Positions 1 to 7,880 of a stretch of DNA of 64,000 bases are shown piece after piece; position 1 is the first letter of the stretch; every line of letters begins with the position of its first letter. Below the pieces are notes generated by a model, which did no database searches, had not been told where the DNA came from, and saw only the letters and a list, made by a program, of their open reading frames with translations. This DNA is from Amycolatopsis camponoti (GTDB taxonomy: Bacteria > Actinomycetota > Actinomycetes > Mycobacteriales > Pseudonocardiaceae). The position numbers and the translations under genes are program-made. Location of the stretch: assembly GCF_902497555.1 (NCBI RefSeq), contig NZ_CABVGP010000001.1, forward strand, positions 496,001 to 560,000, written 5' to 3'.

Positions 1-179
1 GCTCGGCCGCCGGGCTGCTCAACGCCGTGCAGCAGCTCGGCGGCACCCTGGGGGTCGCCCTGTTCGGCGGCCTCTACCTGAGCAGCGGCTCGGCGACCAC
101 GGCCTTCGGCGTCGCCGCCGGGGTGACCGTGGCCGCCGCCGTCGCGGTTGTCCCCCTCAGTAGTCGTCGCGGCCGGTGA
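1..179 (+). CDS. MFS drug-efflux transporter, C-terminal fragment
   Basis: The frame is open from the window edge (first full codon at position 3) and ends at TGA 177-179, giving 58 residues. The stretch GLLNAVQQLGGTLGVALFG followed by an alternating small/hydrophobic helix and a basic tail (SSRRGR) is typical of the last two helices of 14-TM DHA2 (EmrB/QacA) exporters. The start and most of the protein lie outside the window, so substrate cannot be judged. Its last 23 bases overlap the 3' end of the convergent gene on the minus strand. Confidence 0.75.
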   Translation, partial: SAAGLLNAVQQLGGTLGVALFGGLYLSSGSATTAFGVAAGVTVAAAVAVVPLSSRRGR

Positions 180-564
180 ACTGCTGCTCCAGCAGCTCCG
201 CCGCGCCCGCCACCAGCTCGAGGGGGTCGATGAACTCGTTGATGTCCAGGTGGATCAGCGGCAGCGAGTGGCGCAGCACGAGGTGGTCGCCCATCACCGC
301 CAGCCCGCCCACGACCGTCGAGTTGCCGACCTCGGTCAGCACGTCGAGGAGGTCGACCTCGTCGTGGCGGGCGAACGGCGTCGCGATCTGGACCCAGTCC
401 TCCTGCTGGTCGAGGATCTCGTGGGCGATCACCATGATCTGGGCCCGCTGCTCGGTGTCGGGGTCGTCGCCGAAGCTCAGCCGGATGCGGATCTCGTCGG
501 GTTCGTCGCGCACCACCCGGTACGCCTGCCTGATGTAAGCGACCAGGTCGCCCCACTCGGCCAT
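157..564 (-). CDS. Small acidic protein resembling YbjN / secretion-chaperone folds
   Basis: The product has 135 residues, is acidic and soluble, with no signal peptide or membrane segment. The stretch DWVQIATPFA followed by a long helical C-terminal half recalls actinobacterial YbjN-like or TY-Chap (type III chaperone-like) proteins; this is a resemblance, not a firm assignment. The ATG at 562-564 overlaps the TGA of the upstream aldo/keto reductase (ATGA), so the two are probably translationally coupled. Its 3' end overlaps the convergent transporter gene. Function unknown. Confidence 0.7.
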   Translation of the reverse strand: MAEWGDLVAYIRQAYRVVRDEPDEIRIRLSFGDDPDTEQRAQIMVIAHEILDQQEDWVQIATPFARHDEVDLLDVLTEVGNSTVVGGLAVMGDHLVLRHSLPLIHLDINEFIDPLELVAGAAELLEQQFTGRDDY

Positions 565-1433
565 CAGGCGGCCCCGATCCGGTCGAGGTCGGCCAGGACG
601 TCGGCCGGCAGTTCCAGCGAAGCCGCGGCGAGGTTCTCGCGCAGGTGCTCGAGCGACGACGTCCCGGGGATGAGCAGCATCGACGGCGACCGCCGCAGCA
701 ACCACGCGAGCGCGACCTGCATCGGCGTCGCGCCGACGCGGGCGGCGCAGTCGTCGAGGATGCCCGACTGCAACGGGCTGAAGCCGCCGAGCGGGAAGTA
801 CGGCACGAAGGCGATGCCGTCGGCGGCGCACTTGTCGACGAGGTCGTCGTTTTCGCGGTGCGCCAGGTTGTACTGGTTCTGCACGCAGACGACGGGCGCG
901 ATCGCCTTGGCCTCGTCGAGCTGTTCCGCGGTGACGTGGCTGACGCCGAGGTGCTTGATCAGGCCCTGCTGCCGCAGCTCGGCGAGCACGCCGAAGGGCT
1001 CGGCGAGCGACATCCGCACCGGGTAGTCGCCGGCGGTGTTGCCCAGGCGCAGGTTCACCACGTCGATGGCCTCGACGCCGAGGTTCCGGAGGTTGTCGTG
1101 CACGGCCTGGGTCAGCTCGTCGGCGGACAACGCGGGCGGCCACGCCTTGTCGGGCGTCCGCCGCGCCCCGACCTTGGTGACGATCGTCAGCGCGTCCGGG
1201 TACGGGTGCAGGGCTTCCTTGATCAGCGCGTTCACGGTGTGCGGGCCGTAGTAGTCGCTGGTGTCGATGTGGGTGACGCCGCTTTCGACGGCCTCGCGCA
1301 GCACGGCGACCGCGGTGTCGTGGTCACGCGGCGGTCCCCAGACACCGGGGCCGGCCAGCTGCATGGCCCCGTACCCCATCCGGGTCACCGGGACTTCCCC
1401 GCCGAGGCTGAAAGTGCCGCCCAGGTTTGCCAT
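564..1433 (-). CDS. Aldo/keto reductase (YdbC-like)
   Basis: NADPH-dependent oxidoreductase of 289 residues with a complete (beta/alpha)8 aldo/keto reductase frame. Asp57, Tyr62 (DTSDYYG) and Lys87 (VTKV) of the catalytic tetrad are present. The fourth position, usually His, is Asn127 in the segment DVVNLR, as in the E. coli YdbC/AKR13-type branch, so this is a subfamily trait rather than a defect. A GAGGAG Shine-Dalgarno sequence precedes ATG 1433. The gene overlaps the following 135-residue gene by four bases. Physiological substrate cannot be read from sequence. Confidence 0.9.
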   Translation of the reverse strand: MANLGGTFSLGGEVPVTRMGYGAMQLAGPGVWGPPRDHDTAVAVLREAVESGVTHIDTSDYYGPHTVNALIKEALHPYPDALTIVTKVGARRTPDKAWPPALSADELTQAVHDNLRNLGVEAIDVVNLRLGNTAGDYPVRMSLAEPFGVLAELRQQGLIKHLGVSHVTAEQLDEAKAIAPVVCVQNQYNLAHRENDDLVDKCAADGIAFVPYFPLGGFSPLQSGILDDCAARVGATPMQVALAWLLRRSPSMLLIPGTSSLEHLRENLAAASLELPADVLADLDRIGAA

Positions 1434-1479
1434 TCCGCTCCTCAGGTAGGTGGCGTTCCGCCGAGGAGTCTAGGGACGA

Positions 1480-2664
1480 TCAGCCGCACGCGCCCTTGCT
1501 GCGCAGCACCCGCGTCACCGACTCCTGCACCCGCGCCTTCGGCAGCTCGCCGGACTGGACGGCCTTCACGAGCCGGTTCAGCACCTCGTCCACGCGGCCG
1601 CCGGACGACCACAGCGCCTCGTCCGCCCCGGCCTGCAACGCCTTCAGCACGGCGTCCGGCAGCGAGTACTGGGCCGTGATCGCCTTCATCGCGCCGAGGT
1701 CGTCGGTCAGGACCAGCCCGGTGAACTTGAACTCGGTGCGCAGCAGCTGGTAGGCGGCCGGCGAGATCGACGCCGGGACGCCGCCGGTCAGGTCGGGCAC
1801 GTCGAGGTGGCCGACCATCACCGAGACCGGGCCGTAGTCGGCGAGGTTCCGGTACGGCACCAGGTCCACCGTCCGCAGCTGCGCGAGCGGCGGGGTGACG
1901 ACCGTGCCCTTGTGCGAGTCGCCCGAGCCGTGGCCGTGGCCGGGGAAGTGCTTCAGCACCGGCTGGACCCCGCCGTCGCGCAGGCCCGCCGCGAACGCCG
2001 CGGCGTAGGTCTTCACGCGGTTCGGGTCCGGGCTGAAGGAGCGGTCGCCGATGACGTCGTCGTCCGGGGCGTCGGTGACGTCGGTGTCCGGGGCGAAGTC
2101 GACCGTCACGCCGCGAGCGCGCAGCTGGCGGCCACGGTCGGCGGCCAGCGTGCGGACCTGGGCGGGAGTCTTCGTCGCGGCCATCTCACGGGCCGACGGG
2201 ATCTCGCCGTCGAGGTCGTCGATGCGCTGGACGCGGCCGCCCTCTTCGTCGACCGACACGGCCACCGGCAGCTTGGCCGCGGCCTGGACGGCGTCGAGGG
2301 AGCGATCTTTCAACAACGCTGTTGCGTTACCACCGATGAAGATCCCGCCGACCTGGTTGTCGCGCACCATGGACACCGTGGTGCCCGGGTTGTCGCCGGA
2401 CACCCCCACGACGACCAGCTGCGCGACCTGGCCGCGGACGTCGAGGCCGTTGACCAGCGACGCGCAGTCACCGGGCCGGGTCAGGCTCGACGTCGGCGCC
2501 GGGGAAGAAGGTGCGGCCGTCCGGGAAGGTGAAGGCGGAGGAGGAACCGGTGACCGGGGGATCGCCAGCCCGGCCACGGTGTCCGATTGGCAGCCCGTGA
2601 CCAGGGAACTCACGACAGCGATGCAGAGCGCCACCCCCAAGGCGGCCGGACGTCGGTGGTTCAT
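1480..2664 (-). CDS. Glycoside hydrolase family 3 lipoprotein (NagZ-like)
   Basis: The product is a 394-residue exported protein. A signal peptide ends in the lipobox VTGC (Cys25), followed by a Pro/Ser/Thr linker to about residue 60, so the enzyme should be anchored to the outer face of the membrane. The NagZ-type loop KHFPGHG...DSH (Lys238 to His251, carrying the His/Asp general-acid dyad) and the nucleophile motif TDDLGAM (Asp321) indicate a beta-N-acetylhexosaminidase acting on peptidoglycan or other GlcNAc substrates. A single domain of normal length for this group. SD AAGGGA lies just before the ATG. Confidence 0.88.
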   Translation of the reverse strand: MNHRRPAALGVALCIAVVSSLVTGCQSDTVAGLAIPRSPVPPPPSPSRTAAPSSPAPTSSLTRPGDCASLVNGLDVRGQVAQLVVVGVSGDNPGTTVSMVRDNQVGGIFIGGNATALLKDRSLDAVQAAAKLPVAVSVDEEGGRVQRIDDLDGEIPSAREMAATKTPAQVRTLAADRGRQLRARGVTVDFAPDTDVTDAPDDDVIGDRSFSPDPNRVKTYAAAFAAGLRDGGVQPVLKHFPGHGHGSGDSHKGTVVTPPLAQLRTVDLVPYRNLADYGPVSVMVGHLDVPDLTGGVPASISPAAYQLLRTEFKFTGLVLTDDLGAMKAITAQYSLPDAVLKALQAGADEALWSSGGRVDEVLNRLVKAVQSGELPKARVQESVTRVLRSKGACG

Positions 2665-2713
2665 CGGTCCCTTCAGTCGTCGGTGTGCCCCACGACGGTA
2701 GTCGACGGCCCGG

Positions 2714-2762
2714 CTTCACGATGTGAAGAAGGCCTGCACCGCGGTTAGAGAATTCGTGAAGG
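2714..2762 (+). promoter_or_regulatory. Probable LuxR-type operator: palindrome plus extra half-site
   Basis: CTTCAC-GAT-GTGAAG (2714-2728) is a perfect inverted repeat, and a further half-site GTGAAGG lies at 2756-2762, 33 bp (about three helical turns) downstream of the second arm. The same architecture stands upstream of the paralogous LuxR gene at 15.7 kb. It lies between the divergent GH3 gene and the LuxR gene beginning at 2815, so it could control either or both. Binding by the LuxR product is inferred. Confidence 0.5.
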
Positions 2763-2814
2763 CGACCTCAGCAGACTGGCACCACCGGAACACGGACAGT
2801 GGGGAGGGGTCGCG

Positions 2815-3393
2815 ATGGACCAGGTTCGAGTGGCGGCGTGGGCGTCGGACCCGATCGCGCTGACGGGGCTGACCAATCATCTGAAGTCCCGGCCGGAGCT
2901 GCTGGTCGTCCCCCGCGCCCGGCGGGCCGAGGCGGCCGTGCTCGTGTTCGCCGTCGGGCAGGTCGACCGCGAGGCGATCGCCGCGCTGCGGGCCGCCTCC
3001 GCCGAGTCGCCGGCCGCGATCGTGCTGGTCGCCGGGCACGTCGACCCGGGGCACCTCGGCCTGCTCGCCGACTGCCACGTCTCGGTCGTGCTGCCGCGGA
3101 CCGCGCTCGACCGGCTCACCGACAGCGTGCTGGCCGCCGCACGGGGGCGCACGACGTCACTGCGCGACCAGGTCGACGCCCTGGCCCACGAGGGCACCAC
3201 CGCGGCGCTGACGCCGCGCGAGGTGGATGTGCTTCGCCTGATGGCCGAAGGCTGGGACACTGCCGAGATCGCGGGCAAGCTCTGCTACTCGGAGCGGACC
3301 GTGAAGAACGTCATCTACGCCATGACCAACCGGCTCAACCTGCGCAACCGGCCGCACGCGGTCGCCTACGCCGTGCGGGCCGGTGTGATCTGA
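2815..3393 (+). CDS. LuxR/NarL-type response-regulator-like transcription factor
   Basis: 192 residues. The N-terminal half has the alternating beta/alpha pattern of a degenerate receiver domain. The C-terminal part (about 130-190) is a LuxR helix-turn-helix: TPREVDVLRLMAEG, then EIAGKLCYSERTVKNVIY. No histidine kinase is adjacent, so it may be an atypical regulator responding to something other than phosphorylation. ATG follows a GGGAGGGG ribosome site. It is a paralogue of the 200-residue regulator at 15701-16303. Its stop codon is embedded in the SD of the next gene, so it probably heads the sugar transport operon and may regulate it. Confidence 0.88.
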   Translation: MDQVRVAAWASDPIALTGLTNHLKSRPELLVVPRARRAEAAVLVFAVGQVDREAIAALRAASAESPAAIVLVAGHVDPGHLGLLADCHVSVVLPRTALDRLTDSVLAAARGRTTSLRDQVDALAHEGTTAALTPREVDVLRLMAEGWDTAEIAGKLCYSERTVKNVIYAMTNRLNLRNRPHAVAYAVRAGVI

Positions 3394-3402
3394 GGAAGCC
3401 CG

Positions 3403-4659
3403 TTGCGCACGATCGTCCGCCGGACCGCCGTAGCGGTCGCCGCGTTGATCCCGCTCGCCGCCTGCAGTCCCGCTGACTCCGGCGGCCCGACGAAGCTCAC
3501 CATCGCCACCTTCGGCGAATTCGGCTACGCGCCCCTGATCGCCGAGTACCAGAAGCTGCACCCCGAGATCACGGTGCAGAACCGCGTCACCGATTTCGAC
3601 ACCCACCACAAGGGCCTCGCGACGCAGCTCGCCACCGGCCACGGTGCCGCCGACGTCGTCGCGATCGAAGAGCAGTACATCCCGCAGTACCGGAAGGCGA
3701 AGGACAAGTTCGTCGACCTCGCCTCCTTCGGCGCGCGGGACCTCGAGAAGCAGTGGGCGCCCTGGAAGTGGGCGCAGGGCACCGACGGCGCGTTCGTCCT
3801 CGGCCTCGGCACCGACATGGGCAGTCTCGCGCTCTGCTACCGGCGCGACCTCTTCCAGGCCGCGGGCCTGCCGACCGACCGTGACGAGGTCGCGAAGCTG
3901 ATCCCGGACTGGGACGCCTACGCCGCCGCGGCCGACCGGTTCACGGCGAAGACGCCGGGCGTGAAGTTCGCGGACTCCGCCGGGACCGTCTACACGGCGA
4001 TGCTCAACCAGTCGCCGGAGAACTACTTCTCCGCGGCCGACGACTCCTTCATCGGCGACCGCAATCCCAGCGTGCGCACTGCGTTCTTCCTCGCGGGCGG
4101 TATCGCCGCGAAGGGGGAGACGGCGGCCGCGACCACCTTCACGCAGGCCTGGAACGTCGCGATCAAGCAGGGCTCCTTCGCGACCGTCGCCTGCCCGGCG
4201 TGGATGCTCAGCCAGATCAAGGAAGCCGGCGGCGACGGCAACAAGGGCAAGTGGGACGTCACGACCGTGCCCGGCAAGAGCGGCAACCAGGGCGGCTCGT
4301 TCCTGACCGTGCCGAAGCAGGGCGAGCACCCGAAGGAGGCGTACGAGCTCGCGCGCTGGCTGACCGCGCCGGAGCAGCAGAAGAAGCTCTTCCTCTCCGA
4401 CGGCATCCTGCCCAGCGAGCCGTCGGTGTACGCGGACCCGCAGGTCGTCGCGCACACCGACCCGTACTTCGGGGACGCGCCGATCGGGCGGATCTTCGCC
4501 GCGTCGGCGGACCAGCTCCGGCCCAACTACCGCGGCCTGCGCGACGCCGACGTCCGGCCGGAGTACGGCCGCGCCCTCGGGCGGATCGAAGACAAGACCG
4601 ACGGCGTCGACCGGGCCTGGACGGAAGCCGTCCAGCAGGCGCAAGCCGCCCTGAAGTAG
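3403..4659 (+). CDS. ABC transporter sugar-binding lipoprotein
   Basis: 418 residues, family 1 extracellular solute-binding protein. A TTG start at 3403 is supported by a GAGGAAG ribosome site (3392-3398) overlapping the stop of the LuxR gene. The signal peptide ends in LAAC (Cys21), so it is a lipoprotein. The mature sequence (KLTIATFGEFGYAPLIAEYQ, repeated lobes, a C-terminal ALK end) fits carbohydrate-binding proteins of the CUT1 class. It is followed by two permease genes and a GH1 glucosidase, which suggests a beta-glucoside or cello-oligosaccharide substrate (inference). No ATPase gene is linked; such actinomycete systems often share the MsiK ATPase encoded elsewhere. Confidence 0.9.
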   Translation: MRTIVRRTAVAVAALIPLAACSPADSGGPTKLTIATFGEFGYAPLIAEYQKLHPEITVQNRVTDFDTHHKGLATQLATGHGAADVVAIEEQYIPQYRKAKDKFVDLASFGARDLEKQWAPWKWAQGTDGAFVLGLGTDMGSLALCYRRDLFQAAGLPTDRDEVAKLIPDWDAYAAAADRFTAKTPGVKFADSAGTVYTAMLNQSPENYFSAADDSFIGDRNPSVRTAFFLAGGIAAKGETAAATTFTQAWNVAIKQGSFATVACPAWMLSQIKEAGGDGNKGKWDVTTVPGKSGNQGGSFLTVPKQGEHPKEAYELARWLTAPEQQKKLFLSDGILPSEPSVYADPQVVAHTDPYFGDAPIGRIFAASADQLRPNYRGLRDADVRPEYGRALGRIEDKTDGVDRAWTEAVQQAQAALK

Positions 4660-4664
4660 CGCGC

Positions 4665-5570
4665 GTGCAGCACCGGCTCGCCCGTTTCGACCGCAAGGCC
4701 ACGCCGCTGCTGTTCGTCGCGCCCTTCTTCGCCCTGTTCGTCGTCTTCGGCGCCTTCCCGTTGCTCTACACGGCGTGGGTGTCGCTGCACGACTGGAACC
4801 TGCTGGAAGGCGACCAGGGCTACCTCGGCCTGGCGAACTACGGCGACCTGCTCGCGGACCCGAACTTCTGGAACGCGCTCGCCAACACCGTCGGCATCTT
4901 CGTGCTGGCCGCCGTCCCGGAGTTCCTGCTGGCGCTGGGCATCGCGGCGCTGCTCGACCGCCCGCTGCGCGGCGCGACCTGGTGGCGCACCGGGATCCTG
5001 CTGCCGAACGTCGTGTCCGTCGTCGCGATCGGGCTGGTGTTCGGGCAGCTGTTCAGCCGCGACTACGGCGTCGTCAACGAGGTGCTGGGCTGGTTCGGCG
5101 TCGCGCCGGTCAACTGGCAGGCGTCGAGCTGGACGTCGCACTTCGCGGTGGCGTCGATGGTGCTCTGGCGCTGGACCGGCTACAACGCGCTGATCTACCT
5201 GGCCGCGATGCAGGCCGTCCCGGGCGACCTCTACGAAGCCGCCGCGCTGGACGGGGCTTCGCGCTGGCGGACGTTCTGGTCGATCACCGTGCCGGGCATC
5301 CGGCCCGCCTTGGCCTTCACCGCCATCGCCGGCACGGTCAACGGCCTGCAGCTGTTCGCCGAGCCGCAGCTGTTCGACACCGGCGGGTCGGGCGGGACCG
5401 GCGGCAACGACCGCCAGTTCCAGACGCTCGTGATGTACCTGTACGAGAAGGGGTTCACGCACTTCGACGCCGGCTACGCGGCCGCGCTGACCTGGGTGAT
5501 GTTCGTGGTCTGCGCGCTGTTCGCCCTCGTGAACTACCGGCTGGTGCGCCGGTTCGTGAGGTCGTCGTGA
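4665..5570 (+). CDS. ABC transporter permease (MalF/LacF type)
   Basis: 301 residues with six predicted membrane helices. The EAA loop that contacts the ATPase is visible as EAAALDGASRWRTFW, followed by a conserved Pro-Gly region. The start is GTG 4665, six bases after the binding-protein stop; the 3' end overlaps the next permease (GTGA). A Gly-rich periplasmic loop (GGSGGTGGNDR) is seen in this subfamily. It forms the translocation channel together with the next gene. Confidence 0.9.
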   Translation: MQHRLARFDRKATPLLFVAPFFALFVVFGAFPLLYTAWVSLHDWNLLEGDQGYLGLANYGDLLADPNFWNALANTVGIFVLAAVPEFLLALGIAALLDRPLRGATWWRTGILLPNVVSVVAIGLVFGQLFSRDYGVVNEVLGWFGVAPVNWQASSWTSHFAVASMVLWRWTGYNALIYLAAMQAVPGDLYEAAALDGASRWRTFWSITVPGIRPALAFTAIAGTVNGLQLFAEPQLFDTGGSGGTGGNDRQFQTLVMYLYEKGFTHFDAGYAAALTWVMFVVCALFALVNYRLVRRFVRSS

Positions 5571-6382
5571 GGCGCCCCGGCGGCTGGGTCTACGCGGTGC
5601 TGGTGGGCGTCCTCGGCGCGTCGATCTTCCCGCTGTACTGGTCGTTCGTCGTGTCCACAAGGGACAATGCGGCGATCGGGGAGACGTCGCCGCTGCTGCT
5701 GCCGGGCGGGCACCTCGTCGAGAACGTCCGGCGCGTCTTCGACACCGTCGACTTCTGGCTGGCGCTGGGCAACTCGCTGATCGTCGCGGGCACCGTCATG
5801 GTGTCCAACGTCGTGCTCGCGAGCCTGGCCGGGTTCGCCTTCGCGCGGCTGCGGTTCCGCGGGCGCAACACGCTGTTCCTGCTGGTCGTCGGCTCGGCGA
5901 TGGTGCCGGCGCAGCTCGGCGTCATCCCGCTCTACCTGGTGGTCGGCGAGCTCGGCTGGTACGGGCGGCTCGAAGCGGTGATCGTGCCGGGGCTGCTGAG
6001 CGCGTTCAGCGTGTTCTGGATGCGCCAGGCGTGCGAGAACGCGATCAGCGCCGAGCTGGTCGACGCGGCGACCGTCGACGGCTGTTCAATCCTGCGTACC
6101 TACTGGCACGTGGCCGTGCCCGCGTTGCGCCCGGCGGCCGCGGTGCTCGCGATGCTGACGTTCATGGCCGCGTGGAACGACTACTTCTGGCCGCTGGTGG
6201 TACTCGACCCGAACGAAACACCGACCGTGCAGGTCGCCCTGTCGCAGCTGGCCAGTGGTTACTACACCGATTACGCGCTCATGCTCACCGGGGCGACCGT
6301 GGGCGTGCTGCCCGTGATCGCGCTGTTCCTGCTGCTGGGCCGCCACATCGTCCGGGGGATCCTGAAAGGGGCACCAGTATGA
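5567..6382 (+). CDS. ABC transporter permease (MalG type)
   Basis: 271 residues, the second CUT1 permease. The GTG start at 5567 overlaps the TGA of the preceding permease, and its own TGA overlaps the ATG of the glucosidase (ATGA), so four genes are tightly coupled. The EAA-loop equivalent ELVDAATVDGCSILRTYW lies at about two thirds of the protein. A long periplasmic first loop (STRDNAAIG...) follows the first helix, as usual for MalG-like subunits. Confidence 0.9.
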   Translation: MRRPGGWVYAVLVGVLGASIFPLYWSFVVSTRDNAAIGETSPLLLPGGHLVENVRRVFDTVDFWLALGNSLIVAGTVMVSNVVLASLAGFAFARLRFRGRNTLFLLVVGSAMVPAQLGVIPLYLVVGELGWYGRLEAVIVPGLLSAFSVFWMRQACENAISAELVDAATVDGCSILRTYWHVAVPALRPAAAVLAMLTFMAAWNDYFWPLVVLDPNETPTVQVALSQLASGYYTDYALMLTGATVGVLPVIALFLLLGRHIVRGILKGAPV

Positions 6383-7743
6383 CCTTTCCGACGGGCTTTC
6401 TGTGGGGCGCGGCGACCGCGTCCTACCAGGTCGAAGGCGCGGTGGCCGAGGGCGGCCGCGGACCGTCCGTCTGGGACACTTTCGCGGCTCGCCCGGGCGC
6501 GGTCCTCGACGGCGCGTCCGGCGAGGTAGCGTGCGATCACTACCACCGCTTTCCCGAGGACATCGGGCTGCTGGCGGATCTGGGGCTGGGTGCGTACCGG
6601 TTTTCGGTGGCGTGGCCGCGGGTGATGCCGGACGGCCGGACGCCGTCGTCCGCCGGCCTGGCGTTCTACGACCGGCTGGTGGACGAGCTGCTGCGCCGCG
6701 ACGTCGTGCCGGTGCTGACGCTGTACCACTGGGACCTGCCGCAGGCTCTCGAGGACGCGGGCGGCTGGCCCGCGCGCGACACGGCTTACCGGTTCGCGGA
6801 CTACGCCGCTCACGTCCACGACGCTCTGGGCGACCGGGTCGAGCAGTGGACGACGATCAACGAGCCGTTCTGCGCGGCGTTCCTGGGGTACGGCAGCGGG
6901 GTGCACGCGCCGGGCGTCCAGGACTACGACACGGCGCTGGTGGCGGCGCACCACCTGCTGCTCGGGCACGGGCTGGCGACCCGGGCGCTGACTTCGGCGG
7001 CGCGTCCGGGGCAGGAGTTCTCGCTGGCGTTGAACTTCGCACCGGCGTTGCCGGACGGCACGTCGCCGGCGCACCTCGAGGCGGCCCGGAAGTTCGACGG
7101 GATCCACAACCGGTTCTTCCTGGACCCGGTGCTGGGGCGCGGTTACCCGGAGGACGTCGTCGCCGATGTGGCCCACCACGGAGGCCGGTTCGCGGCTTCT
7201 GTGCTGGATGGTGACACGGACACGATCGCGGCGGCGATCGACTGGCTGGGCGTGAACTACTACGCGCCGGCGCGGGTGACGCCCCTCGAGGACCTTTCGG
7301 TGCACGGCAACTGCCCGCTGCCGGGGTTGCGGGGCGTGGACGTGCTGCCGGCCGTCGGCCCGCTGACAGCGTTCGGGTGGGAGCAGGCGCCCGAGGTGTT
7401 CACGTCACTGCTGGGCTGGATCTCGTCGCGGTCCGGCTTGCCGTTGGTGGTGGCGGAGAACGGTGCGTCCTTTGTGGACAAGGTGGTGTCCGGCCGGGTG
7501 CACGACGCGGCCCGGGTGAACTACTTGCTGGAGCACATCCGCGCGGTCCACGAGGCGATTCGGCTGGGCGCGGATGTGCGCGGGTACTTCGCGTGGTCGT
7601 TGCTGGACAACTTCGAGTGGGCGATGGGGTACTCGCAGCGTTTCGGCCTGGTGCACGTGGACTTCGAGACGCAGGTCCGGACGGTCAAGGACTCGGGCCG
7701 GTTCCTGGGCCGGGTCGCGAAGGCCAACGCACTGACGGACTAG
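6379..7743 (+). CDS. Family 1 beta-glucosidase
   Basis: 454 residues, the normal length of a GH1 beta-glucosidase. It starts with the family signature FLWGAATASYQVEG. The acid/base is Glu162 in TINEPF and the nucleophile Glu360 in VAENGAS. No signal peptide, so it acts in the cytoplasm on imported beta-glucosides. ATGA overlap with the permease places it last in the LuxR-SBP-permease-permease-glucosidase unit. A repeat array and a convergent regulator gene follow directly. Confidence 0.93.
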   Translation: MTFPTGFLWGAATASYQVEGAVAEGGRGPSVWDTFAARPGAVLDGASGEVACDHYHRFPEDIGLLADLGLGAYRFSVAWPRVMPDGRTPSSAGLAFYDRLVDELLRRDVVPVLTLYHWDLPQALEDAGGWPARDTAYRFADYAAHVHDALGDRVEQWTTINEPFCAAFLGYGSGVHAPGVQDYDTALVAAHHLLLGHGLATRALTSAARPGQEFSLALNFAPALPDGTSPAHLEAARKFDGIHNRFFLDPVLGRGYPEDVVADVAHHGGRFAASVLDGDTDTIAAAIDWLGVNYYAPARVTPLEDLSVHGNCPLPGLRGVDVLPAVGPLTAFGWEQAPEVFTSLLGWISSRSGLPLVVAENGASFVDKVVSGRVHDAARVNYLLEHIRAVHEAIRLGADVRGYFAWSLLDNFEWAMGYSQRFGLVHVDFETQVRTVKDSGRFLGRVAKANALTD

Positions 7744-7879
7744 CCGTGTCGACCCCTGAATCACGCGTGTCGACCTCCTGATCACGCGTGTCGACCCTTC
7801 CCGCACGTGGGCGCCGCGGCCGACCGCCGGACGGGTGTGACGGGAGGGTCGACACGCGTGATTTTAGGGTCGACACGGC
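7744..7879. repeat. Mirror-arranged array of GTGTCGACC repeats
   Basis: Between two convergent stop codons sit five copies of a short unit. CCGTGTCGACC (7744-7754), then ATCACGCGTGTCGACC twice (7760-7775 and 7781-7796), a spacer of about 50 bases, then the exact reverse complement of the second unit (7848-7863) and of the first (7869-7879). The whole gap is thus an A-B-B-spacer-B'-A' palindrome that could fold as a long hairpin in either transcript. It resembles REP/BIME-type extragenic elements; a role as bidirectional terminator is possible. Confidence 0.8.
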
Positions 7880-7880
7880 G

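Noticed and set aside
3403..7743. Missing ATPase in the sugar operon as a sign of damage
   Set aside because: Actinomycete sugar ABC operons often lack an ATPase gene and share MsiK.
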